Shown here one piece after another: positions 10,240 through 19,244 of a stretch of DNA of 64,000 nucleotides. Position 1 is the first letter of the stretch, and each line of letters opens with the position of its first letter. The DNA is from Acinetobacter sp. ANC 3929. GTDB lineage: Bacteria; Pseudomonadota; Gammaproteobacteria; Pseudomonadales; Moraxellaceae. The stretch is from NCBI RefSeq assembly GCF_000369405.1, contig NZ_KB850000.1, positions 1,136,768 through 1,200,767 of the forward strand, written 5' to 3'. Under the pieces are notes generated by a model. That model was not told the origin of the DNA. It made no database searches and saw only the letters and a list, made by a program, of their open reading frames with translations. The translations under genes and the position numbers were made by a program.

Positions 10240-10278
10240 ATTATCATTTTAAGACTTGCTATTATCATTTTAAGACTT
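10240..10278. promoter_or_regulatory. Tandem 18-bp direct repeat, candidate AlkR operator
   Basis: ATTATCATTTTAAGACTT occurs twice, at 10240-10257 and 10261-10278. The copies are identical and 21 bp apart start to start, which is two helical turns. The pair lies 69-107 bp upstream of the alkane monooxygenase ATG and just before the regulator start. Direct repeats on one helix face are the usual target of AraC-family dimers. The link to this regulator is inferred from position. Confidence 0.65.
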
Positions 10279-10293
10279 TACTGAGTTTTTATT

Positions 10294-11343
10294 GTGCAGA
10301 AGCAACAGATCCCGGTTATTCCATCACGTTATTATTTACGACTGATTGAAATATTGATTGCGACGCATCAATACGATAATGAGTTATTGATGGCAGTGCA
10401 GCAAGAACTGGCAAAAACAGAATTATTGTCGATTCAACAAATTGAACAATTCATCGAAATTGGTTTAAGTCTACCCAATACTCAAGATCTGGCCTTTGAA
10501 CTCGGTAAAAATATCAAGCTCAGCTCGCATAGCTTAGTCGGCTATGCGCTCATGACCAGTCCTAATTTGGAACATGCACTTAGGCTGATTGCACAATATT
10601 TTCGACTGATTATGCCGAGTTTTAAGCTAAGTATTCAGTTTCCGTCCCATCAACATAAGGTTGAACTCTTATTTGAACCAATTTTACAGATGAATAAGCA
10701 GTGTTTGGCCTTTCATATTGAAGCAATTGCGGTGGCGTTTTACTACAGCCTTTTAGAGTTGGCAGGTCAGCAATTACAACGCTACCAAGTATATTTGAGT
10801 GTTCCAGAGCCAAGTTATCAAGAACGTTACTTCGCTTTAGTGAAAGCCAATTTTCACTTTAACTATACTTGGCTTTCAGGTATCCGTGTGGTGATTGATC
10901 AGCAACAATTGGCACTCCCCTTGCCTTTGGCAGATGCACATAGTTTAAAAATAGTCGAGCAACGCTGTCAGGAACAAATCCAGAAGATTTATCATCAAGG
11001 TGAAATTGTTGAATGGGTCAGCATGATGTTACGACAAGCCAATCAGGTTCCTACCCTCATGGAATGTGCCAAAGTATTAAACATTTCGACTAAAACCTTG
11101 CAGCGTTATTTACAGCAACAAGGCGTTGAATTTCAAGCTTTAAAACAGCAAATCAGTACAGAGCGTGCCATTGATTTATTAGAAAATTCTAGCTTTACCA
11201 TTACCCATATTGCCTATGAATTGGGTTATTCTAATCCTGCTAATTTTACCCGTGCTTTTAATAAGGTCATTGGTTGTAGCCCTCAAGCGTATCGATTACA
11301 ACACCAAGGCAAAGCCGATTCACTTCAACACCACCATACATAA
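10294..11343 (+). CDS. alkR: AraC-family regulator, AlkR-like
   Basis: A 349-residue transcriptional regulator. The N-terminal two-thirds resemble the effector-binding domain of the OruR/ArgR-type AraC group (PF12625-like). Residues ~250-340 form the double helix-turn-helix: a first HTH near ECAKVLNISTKTLQRYLQ, and a second near ITHIAYELGYSNPANFTRAF, which carries the classical AraC signature. The start is GTG at 10294. Its position, divergent from the alkane monooxygenase with a 122-bp gap, matches AlkR, the alkane-responsive activator of alkM in A. baylyi, so the inferred ligand is an alkane. The last 24 bases overlap the convergent methyltransferase gene frame. Confidence 0.85.
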   Translation: MQKQQIPVIPSRYYLRLIEILIATHQYDNELLMAVQQELAKTELLSIQQIEQFIEIGLSLPNTQDLAFELGKNIKLSSHSLVGYALMTSPNLEHALRLIAQYFRLIMPSFKLSIQFPSHQHKVELLFEPILQMNKQCLAFHIEAIAVAFYYSLLELAGQQLQRYQVYLSVPEPSYQERYFALVKANFHFNYTWLSGIRVVIDQQQLALPLPLADAHSLKIVEQRCQEQIQKIYHQGEIVEWVSMMLRQANQVPTLMECAKVLNISTKTLQRYLQQQGVEFQALKQQISTERAIDLLENSSFTITHIAYELGYSNPANFTRAFNKVIGCSPQAYRLQHQGKADSLQHHHT

Positions 11344-11907
11344 GCCCGCGCCAATCGGCAAAGTGGTACACATGTAATGCTCATCGTTCTTAATCAATTC
11401 CAGAAAGTTTTTCACTTCAGCGGCATGAGAAATCACATTATCAACAATTAAAGTGCTACCTGAAGATCGCAATAAGCGCTTTAAATCAGCCCAGTAACTG
11501 ACATAATAATCACGCTCTGCATCTAATAAAATAAAATCAAACGGTCCACTGGCTTGGGCCAGAAAATCCGCCGCATCTCCTATCCAGAAATCAATTTGCT
11601 GTTCTAACTCAAATTCCTCCGCATATTTCTTTGCCTGAGCACTGCGCAATGGATCAATTTCCACAGTTTGAACGTTGCCATCTACTGCTTTGGCAGCCTC
11701 AGCCAACCATAAGGTTGAATAACCCGTAGAAGTCCCAATTTCCAGAATACGCTTTGATTGTTGGCAACGAATCAATATTGCCAATAATTTTGCCGACTCA
11801 GCTTCAATATTCCGATAGCGACTCAGGCGATCAGACTGTTGAGCATCGTGTTGTTTAAACTCATCATATAAATCAGAGATACGTTGTAAAAATACAGTGC
11901 TGGTCAT
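11320..11907 (-). CDS. SAM-dependent O-methyltransferase family protein
   Basis: A 195-residue class I methyltransferase of the catechol-/caffeoyl-CoA-like O-methyltransferase group (PF01596-type). The SAM motif LEIGTSTGYSTLWLAEA lies near residue 60, the acidic ribose-binding position in VQTVEIDPLRSAQAKKYAEE, and the metal-binding Asp region in DFILLDAERDYY and LIVDNV. The substrate is unknown. GAGGGA upstream favours the ATG at 11905-11907 over the GTG at 11928. The 3' end overlaps the 3' end of alkR by 24 bp on the opposite strand. Confidence 0.82.
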   Translation of the reverse strand: MTSTVFLQRISDLYDEFKQHDAQQSDRLSRYRNIEAESAKLLAILIRCQQSKRILEIGTSTGYSTLWLAEAAKAVDGNVQTVEIDPLRSAQAKKYAEEFELEQQIDFWIGDAADFLAQASGPFDFILLDAERDYYVSYWADLKRLLRSSGSTLIVDNVISHAAEVKNFLELIKNDEHYMCTTLPIGAGLCMVVLK

Positions 11908-11947
11908 GTCTGATCCCTCAAATGCCACAATGAAAAGCGCATTGAAT

Positions 11948-12166
11948 TTAAGTCGTTTGTATCAGTTTAAAGCGCGGTAAAATCTGACCATCATTAAGTT
12001 GAACGGTTTCGTTAAACATCGTCAACGGGCGTACCCACATCGAATAATCACCATATAGGCATTGATAAACGACCAACTCTTCTTCGGTTTCACTGTGTCG
12101 TGCAACATTAAACACTTGATATAGCTGACCTTTATAGTGCTGATAGATGCCACGTTGTAACGCCAT
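11948..12166 (-). CDS. DUF1653 domain protein
   Basis: A 72-residue protein with the recognisable DUF1653 pattern: [20 protein letters not shown], then [19 protein letters not shown] and MFNETV. The family is widespread, small and cytoplasmic, with no firm function. It lies 40 bp upstream of the methyltransferase on the same strand, so the two may form a short operon. It diverges from ahpF. Confidence 0.85.
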   Translation of the reverse strand: MALQRGIYQHYKGQLYQVFNVARHSETEEELVVYQCLYGDYSMWVRPLTMFNETVQLNDGQILPRFKLIQTT

Positions 12167-12396
12167 GTTGCTTACCCTTTATTTATGCCACGAAATGATT
12201 GCAGTTATATAACAACTTTGATTGTACTCAAATTTATATGGAACTATCTGTACACATAATAGCCAATACGCTAAAAATTCAAAAAACCGATCAAACCAAT
12301 AAAAACATACTGTTTTACCTATTCAGTACTTTTGCGTACTATAGCTTTATTGAATGAATTTAGCTGATTGAAAAGTCTTAGCGTTTGGAGAAATAC

Positions 12397-13962
12397 ATGT
12401 TAGATCAAAATATTAAAACTCAATTAAAAGCTTATTTAGAACGTTTAGAAAGTCCAATCGAGTTGGTTGCTGCTTTAGATGACTCGGACAAAGCTGCAAA
12501 AATTAAAGAACTCGTAACGGAAATTGCTGAACTTTCTGACCAAGTTACGGCGCGTTTTGACGGTTCAAACGCTCGCCGTCCTAGTTTTGGTGTAGCAAAA
12601 GCAGGTGAACAACCGCGTGTGTTCTTTGCTGGCTTGCCAATGGGACATGAGTTTACTTCTTTGATCTTGGCATTATTACAAGTGTCTGGTTACGCACCAA
12701 AAGTCTCTGATGAAGTCCTCACTCAGATCAAAGGCTTAAACTTAAGCGCAAATTTTGATGTGTTTGTCTCGCTCAGCTGCCATAACTGTCCAGATGTGGT
12801 TCAAGCGCTCAACTTAATTGCGATTAACAATCCAAATACCACGGCGACCATGATTGATGGTGCTTTCTTCCAAGACGAAGTTGAAGAGCGCAAAATCTTG
12901 GCGGTGCCAATGGTGTTCCAAGACAATCAACATATTGGTCAAGGTCGTATGACTTTGGAAGAAATCGTTGCCAAGTTAGATAGCAATTCTGCTGAGAAAG
13001 ATGCAGCGGCAATCAATGCCAAAGATGCGTTTGATGTGTTGGTGATTGGTGGTGGTCCTGCTGGCGGTACCGCAGCAATCTACGCAGCACGTAAAGGCAT
13101 CAAAACGGGTATCGTGGCTGAACGTTTTGGCGGTCAGGTGATGGATACCATGGATATTGAAAACTTCACCACGGTTCAAAAAACCGTAGGCCCGCAGTTC
13201 GCTCAAGACATGGAAGCACATGTACGTGAATACGGTGTGGATATCATGAACTTGCAACGTGTTAGCAAGATCACAGGTGCAGATCAAACCGCCAATGGTC
13301 TAGTTGAAGTTGAACTGGAAAATGGTGCCAAGCTTGAATCGAAAACCATCATTCTTTCAACTGGCGCGCGCTGGAGAGAAATGAATGTACCAGGTGAAGC
13401 AGAATACCGTACTCGTGGTGTTGCGTACTGCCCACACTGTGATGGCCCATTGTTCAAAGGCAAACGTGTTGCGGTGATTGGTGGCGGTAACTCGGGTGTA
13501 GAAGCAGCCATTGACCTTGCGGGGATTGTGGAGCATGTAACTTTGGTTGAGTTTGATACCAAACTACGTGCCGATCAAGTATTGCAAGACAAGTTAAACA
13601 GCTTGCCAAATACCACGGTGATCTTGAATGCACTCAGTACTGAAGTGGTGGGTGATGGTTCACAAGTAACGGCATTGAAATACAAAGATCGTGCCACTGA
13701 GGTTGAACACACCGTAGAGCTTGCAGGGATCTTTGTGCAAATTGGTTTATTGCCAAACACGGATTTCTTAAAGAACAGTGCGGTTGAGCTGAGTAACCGC
13801 GGTGAGATCGTGATCAATGATCGTAATGAAACCAATGTCAAAGGTGTATTTGCTGCGGGTGACTGTACGACTGTGCCATACAAGCAAATCATCATTGCGA
13901 CTGGTGAAGGTGCCAAAGCATCGCTGTCTGCTTTTGATTATATGATCCGTTCTGGCGTATAA
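12397..13962 (+). CDS. ahpF: Alkyl hydroperoxide reductase subunit F
   Basis: NADH-dependent FAD flavoprotein disulfide reductase that recycles AhpC. The product has 521 residues, identical in length to E. coli AhpF. The N-terminal double-thioredoxin-fold domain carries C128-H-N-C131. The thioredoxin-reductase-like part has FAD motif VIGGGPAGG near 217, active-site C345-P-H-C348, and nucleotide motif VIGGGNSG near 360. The ATG at 12397 follows TTGGAG by 6 bases, which is preferred over the TTG at 12385. Unusually it is not adjacent to ahpC but 3.9 kb away, beyond the alkane hydroxylase. A hairpin terminator follows. Confidence 0.97.
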   Translation: MLDQNIKTQLKAYLERLESPIELVAALDDSDKAAKIKELVTEIAELSDQVTARFDGSNARRPSFGVAKAGEQPRVFFAGLPMGHEFTSLILALLQVSGYAPKVSDEVLTQIKGLNLSANFDVFVSLSCHNCPDVVQALNLIAINNPNTTATMIDGAFFQDEVEERKILAVPMVFQDNQHIGQGRMTLEEIVAKLDSNSAEKDAAAINAKDAFDVLVIGGGPAGGTAAIYAARKGIKTGIVAERFGGQVMDTMDIENFTTVQKTVGPQFAQDMEAHVREYGVDIMNLQRVSKITGADQTANGLVEVELENGAKLESKTIILSTGARWREMNVPGEAEYRTRGVAYCPHCDGPLFKGKRVAVIGGGNSGVEAAIDLAGIVEHVTLVEFDTKLRADQVLQDKLNSLPNTTVILNALSTEVVGDGSQVTALKYKDRATEVEHTVELAGIFVQIGLLPNTDFLKNSAVELSNRGEIVINDRNETNVKGVFAAGDCTTVPYKQIIIATGEGAKASLSAFDYMIRSGV

Positions 13963-13979
13963 CTGATCTAAAACACGTG

Positions 13980-14017
13980 CACACACTTATATTTCCCGAT
14001 GTAAGTGTGTGTTTTTA
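13980..14017 (+). terminator. Intrinsic terminator of ahpF
   Basis: Stem CACACACTTA / TAAGTGTGTG with a 12-nt loop, followed by TTTTT. Confidence 0.88.
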
Positions 14018-14118
14018 CAAGTTATCAACAAATTTTCAACTTTATTATTCATCAAGTTTGTGTTTATATTTTCGGTATCCATATCCTATTGGATGCCACA
14101 AAGAAAAGGAAATAGACA

Positions 14119-14463
14119 ATGAATAAATTACTTGTTGCATTAGGTCTTGCTGCTACTGTTGCGCTTGTAGGCTGTAATAAAGATAAAGCACCTGAAACAG
14201 GTGCAACCACGGGTGAACATTTAGAGCACGCTGCTAGCCAAGCTAGTGCGGATGTACAAAATGCTGCTGATACTGCTGCTAACAATGTTGCCACTGCGGT
14301 AGATACTGCAGGTGATCAAATTGATGCTGCTGCTGATCACACTGCGACTGCAACTGCTGAAGCTGCTGCAAAAACTGAAGCTGCTGCACGTGATGCAACC
14401 GCTAAAGTTGCAGGTGCGGTAGAATCAACTGCTGCTGATGTGAAAGAAAAAGCTCAACAATAA
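14119..14463 (+). CDS. Ala-rich lipoprotein, 114 aa
   Basis: A signal peptide MNKLLVALGLAATVALVGC ends in a lipobox with Cys19. The mature part is almost wholly Ala, Thr, Asp and Glu with short heptad-like repeats (AADTAANNVATAVDTAGDQ), predicting one long amphipathic helix or coiled coil. Such low-complexity lipoproteins are common in Acinetobacter and have no defined function. AAAGGAAA precedes the ATG. A bidirectional terminator separates it from the GST gene. Confidence 0.8.
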   Translation: MNKLLVALGLAATVALVGCNKDKAPETGATTGEHLEHAASQASADVQNAADTAANNVATAVDTAGDQIDAAADHTATATAEAAAKTEAAARDATAKVAGAVESTAADVKEKAQQ

Positions 14464-14475
14464 TTGAGTTGAAAT

Positions 14476-14507
14476 AAAAAAGCCTCTGTAAACAGAGGCT
14501 TTTTTAT
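14476..14507. terminator. Bidirectional terminator
   Basis: Stem AGCCTCTG / CAGAGGCT with a TAAA loop, flanked by A-run and T-run. It lies between the lipoprotein and the convergent GST gene. Confidence 0.92.
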
Positions 14508-14516
14508 TTGTCTCAT

Positions 14517-15128
14517 TTAGCTTAATAGACCTTCATCACGCATTGCTATTTGCACAGATTGACGTTCCGCCACTTTATTACGTAATGCAATCACATTGAT
14601 ATAAGGCGTCAAATCATGTTCGATATGGTTTGACCAATTGGTGAGGACAAATAAATATGCATCCGCAGGACCAAAGTTGTCATCGACTAAATAATCACAA
14701 TCTGATTCAGCTAAATAGTTGTCGATATATTTAAGCAAACGATCAACTTCTGCATAGGCTTTGGTTTTTTCATCATCAGTGAGTTTGCCACCAAAGAATA
14801 CCGAATAAGCATCATGCAGTTCTGAATTTAAATATCCTAACCATTCCAGCACTTTGGCACGTCCCATCCCTGACGGTGGAATCAAATCCTGTTTAGGATC
14901 ATGCTGTGCCAAAAACGGTAAAATCGCCACATTCTCAGTTAAAATCAAACCTGGATTAATTTCCAATGCAGGCACATAACCCTTTGGATTAATCTCGTAA
15001 TAATCTGCACCTTTAGAGGTTTTATGTGTTTTTAGATCAACTCGTTCTAAATCAAAATCGACGTTTATTTCATTTAAAATAATATGGGCTGCCAATGAGC
15101 ATGCGCCAGGTGAATAATACAACTTCAT
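14517..15128 (-). CDS. Glutathione S-transferase, beta class
   Basis: A 203-residue bacterial GST. The thioredoxin-fold N-terminus has the beta-class signature MKLYYSPGACSLAAHI with the conserved Cys10, then NPKGYVPALE with the cis-Pro loop and LTENVAIL for glutathione binding. The all-helical C-terminal half includes the DNFGPADAYLFVL N-capping-box segment. It acts in the cytoplasm on electrophiles or hydroperoxides. The substrate cannot be inferred. It is a stand-alone gene. Confidence 0.9.
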   Translation of the reverse strand: MKLYYSPGACSLAAHIILNEINVDFDLERVDLKTHKTSKGADYYEINPKGYVPALEINPGLILTENVAILPFLAQHDPKQDLIPPSGMGRAKVLEWLGYLNSELHDAYSVFFGGKLTDDEKTKAYAEVDRLLKYIDNYLAESDCDYLVDDNFGPADAYLFVLTNWSNHIEHDLTPYINVIALRNKVAERQSVQIAMRDEGLLS

Positions 15129-15334
15129 AATTGATCCTTGTTATCTAACAACTTATGCCCTAGAACGTTCCTACGAAACTCGAGAACAGAAATAACTAAA
15201 ATTTATAATAGCTTTCATGCTAAGAACATCTACACCACTACTATTAATGAATTTTTTTCTGCCTTGCAAGTTATATTCCGTGACGAATGATTAATTTATG
15301 AAAAAACAAACCCAACAAGGTCACGGAAAGCGGA

Positions 15335-17773
15335 TTATGCTCTGCCAAAAAGTTTGCCTAACCATTCAAATAATGAGTTTAAAAATTCAACGATGATATT
15401 CTTGGGATTGTTTGGCTCAAGCTGAGAGTCCGAGCTTTTCATATCCAAATCCACAATGACTGGATCATGGTCAGAAGAACGATAAGCATCCGCAGCGAAG
15501 AACAAAGCCTTTTGCTCATCAGTTTTATATTCTTCATTATAATCCAGCACCGTCGGCTCATCGGCATTGATATGCCATGCAAAGCTTTTGATCACACGCT
15601 TATACAAATTGGCATCAGCAATGGCATGATCAAGGTTACCTGCACCGCCATAACCATCTGCATCGCTGGCAACACCAAAGACATAACTATACGCCTGACT
15701 ACCCTCACCGACTTTGCTGTCATTCAGCAAGACTTTATAGTTGGCTTTTTCAAAGCTAAGGATTGGATCTTCTTTAGCGTAGCTGTTCATATCACCTAAG
15801 AGCAAGATATTCGGATTTTTCACTTGGGTTGGATTCTTGGCAATCCATTGGGTAAGTTGCTCAACCGCTTTAACACGAGTTGGATTCCAACAACCTTGAC
15901 CATCACGTTGATCGGCATCAAGCGAGTTGGCATCTACACCCTTACAACCTTTAGATTTAAGATGGTTTGGAATCACCGTAAAGATCTGACCACCTTGTAC
16001 TGGTTTAAATGATTGGGCAATGGTGGAGCGATTTTTATCACCCAAGTCCAATACCGCAGGTTTATTGGCAGGTTGCACACGTTTACTGTTATAAATAATC
16101 GCAACGGCAATCACATCCGTACCGAGCTGATTTAAACCTTCTGGAATTACATATTTCCAGTCTGGTCCTAAAGCTTTGGTGAGATTGGCAACCGCACTGT
16201 CACTGCCATAACCATTATTGGCAATCTCCATCAGACCATAAACATCTGCATCAATTGATTTTAATGCATTGACGATTTTGGCATGTTGCTTATCAAATTC
16301 AGCCTGACTGTTGGCACCACGTTCGGTTGGAAAGCCATTTTTGCCATTGTCATAGTTCAATACGTTAAATGCCGCAGCACGAATATGTTTGCTTTGTTTA
16401 GCGGTAATGCTTGGGCGCGGATTAGTGGTGGTCACGACCTCTGGCAAGTTCGCGCCCACAATCGGCTGTACACGCCAAGCATTAAAGCGGTATTCTAAAA
16501 TACCTTGTGCATTTTTTAATTGGTAGCCCGAACGTAGCGTATTTAAAGCACTAAAGTTTTGTGGCAACCACGGTGCACGGTTTTGATTATTATAGCCATC
16601 ATCAAAAATAATCTTAGAAAGTAGGTTTTGTTGCGCTAAAGCCTTAGCTTCATTTGAAAGTGCAGGATAAAGATTGGTTGGAATGAATAAGCGACCAAGG
16701 CTTAGAGATAGCTCACCATAACGACCAAAATTATAGTTTTCACTGACCGTCAACGTTTGCGGTAATTTCACCAACATCCCTTGATAACGTTTCGGTGAAT
16801 TACCCGCTGCATCGGTCAAGCTGCTAAAGGGTAAGTTCAAGTCCAGTGGTTGAATCAGCGATGCCATGTTCTGGTTACAGGTCTTAATATCCTGCTGCAA
16901 CTGATCAATTTGAAGTTGGTTTTGGTAGTTGGTTAAACGACCACGTAGGATGACTTCATCACCAACCTGTCCACCTTTGACTGCACTACTTGCAGGGATA
17001 TAAACAAAAATTGCATTGCTGACATTTTGCGTGGCTTTGCTATCAGGGGTTTGTACATAGAAACCTGAGAAGCCATTGCTATAGCGATAATCCGCTGTGA
17101 TCACCCCACGAATGGTGTAGTTTTGATTCTGAGTCGACTCGGCTAAACTAGAAATTGGTGTATCACTACTGCTACAACTGACTGCATCTACAGGCGGTGT
17201 CGTAGTAGAGCCGGTTAAATTCGAAAAGTCATTCCGATCTGTCCATGCCTGCCAAGATGGGTCTAGATCAAATGGACTGGTCGGGTCTATACTGACCACA
17301 GGATTATCTGTTTGAATCCGTTTAAAGCTGTTCGCAGTACTAAATACCGTTGTGCCCCAACCTGCCGTTGGACGCTCGCCAATACGACCAAAACGATCTA
17401 CGGGTGTACCACGATAAAGCAACACAATGGCATCGTCGCCATTAAAAGATAATCCCGCAACTTGATTAACCTTATCGCCCAATTGCGCCTGTAATTCTGA
17501 ACGGCCAATCAGAAATTTTTGTTTACTGGCCAAAGTTCCCTGTAATGGGAAGGCAACAGTTTTGACTGTACCACCATTATTGAACTGCTGAATTTCATAA
17601 TCAGCTAAATTCACCGTTGTGGCATCGGGGTTATAGATTTCCAGTCCCTTTTTATTACTGCTGCCATCGACATATTGGCTAAACATCAGTTGTGCATGTG
17701 CAGCAGAAAAGATTGAAGACGCGCCTAATAAACCTAGGCAAATGGCGATCGAATGGTATTTAAAATTGTTCAT
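15335..17773 (-). CDS. Secreted ExeM/NucH-family extracellular endonuclease
   Basis: An 812-residue exported nuclease. A signal peptide (~residues 1-27, cleaving after SAAHA) leads into a lamin-tail domain (~30-145: LMFSQYVDG, KGLEIYNP, NLADYEIQQF). An OB-fold segment follows (~200-330), then a C-terminal endonuclease/exonuclease/phosphatase domain. Its residues include FNVLNYDNG, GLMEIANNG, LLGDMNSYA and the closing SSDHDPVIVDL. These match the Mg-dependent catalytic Asn, Glu, Asp and His positions of the DNase I fold. The C-terminus ends in a short amphipathic stretch (FLNSLFEWLGKLFGRA) and not a GlyGly-CTERM anchor. The likely role is degrading environmental DNA. It is monocistronic. Confidence 0.88.
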   Translation of the reverse strand: MNNFKYHSIAICLGLLGASSIFSAAHAQLMFSQYVDGSSNKKGLEIYNPDATTVNLADYEIQQFNNGGTVKTVAFPLQGTLASKQKFLIGRSELQAQLGDKVNQVAGLSFNGDDAIVLLYRGTPVDRFGRIGERPTAGWGTTVFSTANSFKRIQTDNPVVSIDPTSPFDLDPSWQAWTDRNDFSNLTGSTTTPPVDAVSCSSSDTPISSLAESTQNQNYTIRGVITADYRYSNGFSGFYVQTPDSKATQNVSNAIFVYIPASSAVKGGQVGDEVILRGRLTNYQNQLQIDQLQQDIKTCNQNMASLIQPLDLNLPFSSLTDAAGNSPKRYQGMLVKLPQTLTVSENYNFGRYGELSLSLGRLFIPTNLYPALSNEAKALAQQNLLSKIIFDDGYNNQNRAPWLPQNFSALNTLRSGYQLKNAQGILEYRFNAWRVQPIVGANLPEVVTTTNPRPSITAKQSKHIRAAAFNVLNYDNGKNGFPTERGANSQAEFDKQHAKIVNALKSIDADVYGLMEIANNGYGSDSAVANLTKALGPDWKYVIPEGLNQLGTDVIAVAIIYNSKRVQPANKPAVLDLGDKNRSTIAQSFKPVQGGQIFTVIPNHLKSKGCKGVDANSLDADQRDGQGCWNPTRVKAVEQLTQWIAKNPTQVKNPNILLLGDMNSYAKEDPILSFEKANYKVLLNDSKVGEGSQAYSYVFGVASDADGYGGAGNLDHAIADANLYKRVIKSFAWHINADEPTVLDYNEEYKTDEQKALFFAADAYRSSDHDPVIVDLDMKSSDSQLEPNNPKNIIVEFLNSLFEWLGKLFGRA

Positions 17774-17955
17774 CGTTTTTTACTTAGTGTTAAAATTCTA
17801 ATTAGGCTATGCAATTTCTGTGACAGCTACATGAAGATTTTTTGACAAATTTTAATCAATTTCAAAAATGACTGACTAAATAAAATCACTTAAAGTTTGA
17901 CTTGACCACCTGAACACTTAAAATACGGCATTTCTATATTTATATCTCCAGAATC

Positions 17956-18672
17956 ATGTCAAACGATCAGTTAGAAACGCAAATTACGGAACTCGACAAT
18001 TTGCCTGAGCACCGTGAAATTGTGACGTTTATGCGTCGTTCAGCTCCGCTCAATACTTCACAACGTACTGCTTTAGAAGATTATCGTGATTTAATTTTGG
18101 AATATCCTGTTGGTGATTTACGTCAACACTTTGAACATCCTGAACGCCCATTAACCGTTGAAATCGGTTTTGGTATGGGTCGTTCTTTGGTGTTAATGGC
18201 AAAAGCCAATCCTGAACGTAACTTTGTCGGGATTGAAGTACATGTACCTGGGATCGCACAGTGTGTCTATGAAGCAGGTATGGCAGGCTTAAAGAACCTG
18301 TTTGTATTGGATGCCGATGCAATCCAAGTGTTACGTGAAATGCCAGACAACAGCATTAACTGCGTACAGCTTTACTTCCCAGATCCGTGGCAGAAGAAGC
18401 GTCACTTTAAACGCCGTTTTGTTATTCATGAGCGTATGCAACTGGTTGAACAAAAGCTTGAGTTGGGTGGTACCTTCCATGCAGCGACAGACTGGGAACC
18501 GTATGCAGAGTGGATGCTTGATATCCTAGACAATCGTCCTGATATGGAAAACTTGGCAGGTAAAGGCAATAGCTACCCTCGCCCAGAATGGCGTCCAGTG
18601 ACTAAATTTGAACGTCGTGGTCTGGAATCTGGTCATAAAATTAATGACTTTATTTTTAAGAAAATTAAATAA
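17956..18672 (+). CDS. trmB: tRNA (guanine-N7-)-methyltransferase TrmB
   Basis: Forms m7G46 in tRNA variable loops. The 238-residue product has the SAM-binding EIGFGMGRSLVLMA, GIEVHVPGI and the family hallmark FPDPWQKKRHFKRRFV. The C-terminal TKFERRG segment recognises tRNA. No N-terminal signal; cytoplasmic. It diverges from the nuclease gene and ends at a strong terminator. Confidence 0.95.
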   Translation: MSNDQLETQITELDNLPEHREIVTFMRRSAPLNTSQRTALEDYRDLILEYPVGDLRQHFEHPERPLTVEIGFGMGRSLVLMAKANPERNFVGIEVHVPGIAQCVYEAGMAGLKNLFVLDADAIQVLREMPDNSINCVQLYFPDPWQKKRHFKRRFVIHERMQLVEQKLELGGTFHAATDWEPYAEWMLDILDNRPDMENLAGKGNSYPRPEWRPVTKFERRGLESGHKINDFIFKKIK

Positions 18673-18692
18673 GCTGATTTAGTTTTCGAAGG

Positions 18693-18720
18693 AAGCCACT
18701 AAATGTTTAGTGGCTTTTTT
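18693..18720 (+). terminator. Intrinsic terminator of trmB
   Basis: Stem AGCCACTAAA / TTTAGTGGCT with a 2-nt gap, followed by a T-run. Confidence 0.9.
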
Positions 18721-18887
18721 ATGATAGATCGCATCCTTAAATCAACTATTTTATAAGTCGGCACAACATTTTTTGTTTAAAAATATTTAATTATTTTTTA
18801 ATATTTACTAACATAAATTATCTTTTCAATTTTAATCAGATTGATTAAAATTTTTTTAATTAATTTCAACCAATTGATTTTATTATA

Positions 18888-19228
18888 ATGAAAAATCAGA
18901 CCCTATTTTTTATTTTATTTTCAAGCCTAGCTTTTAGTGCTTGTGCCAAATCACCTGAAACAGCCACAAATGAAATCAAACCTTCACCTGAGTTACAACA
19001 AAAAATTCAGCAGCTAGGCGAAAAAACCAAAAAGAATATGATCTTTGTTGAAGGGGTTCTTTTATGATGGGCGACTTTAGCTCGGTAACCCGTAAAGACA
19101 AACTTCCGATCACGGGTCTTTATGCTGCTATGCCAATGCATAAAGTCACACTGGATAACTATAGCCTGAATGCCTATAAAACCACTTTTGATGACAAACA
19201 TGGCATAGCTTATGCTATCCACATTTAA
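18888..19228 (+). pseudogene. Broken copy of the FGE-fold lipoprotein gene
   Basis: A truncated, frameshifted duplicate of the gene at 20286. It starts ATG at 18888 with a lipoprotein signal (SSLAFSACAKS) and then follows the paralogue almost residue for residue: PSPELQQKIQQL, KTKKNMIFVEG. One base is missing near 19050 (GAAGGGGTTC against GAAGGTGGCTC). The frame then resumes FMMGDFSSVTRKDKLPITG and LNAYKTTFDD up to about 19196. There the homology stops abruptly and unrelated sequence runs to a TAA at 19226. About two-thirds of the domain is missing. The following Sel1 lipoprotein starts only 16 bp later and may use this gene's old promoter. Confidence 0.82.
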
Positions 19229-19244
19229 AGATATGGGGGTCAAT

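Noticed and set aside
12167..12396. OxyR-type site upstream of ahpF (several ATAG and CTAT words)
   Set aside because: The spacing between the words does not match the four-element OxyR pattern.
15276..15328. Inverted pair TTCCGTGAC / GTCACGGAA around a 35-nt spacer just downstream of the nuclease gene
   Set aside because: The loop is long and no T-run follows, so it supports neither a terminator nor a clear operator; may be chance.
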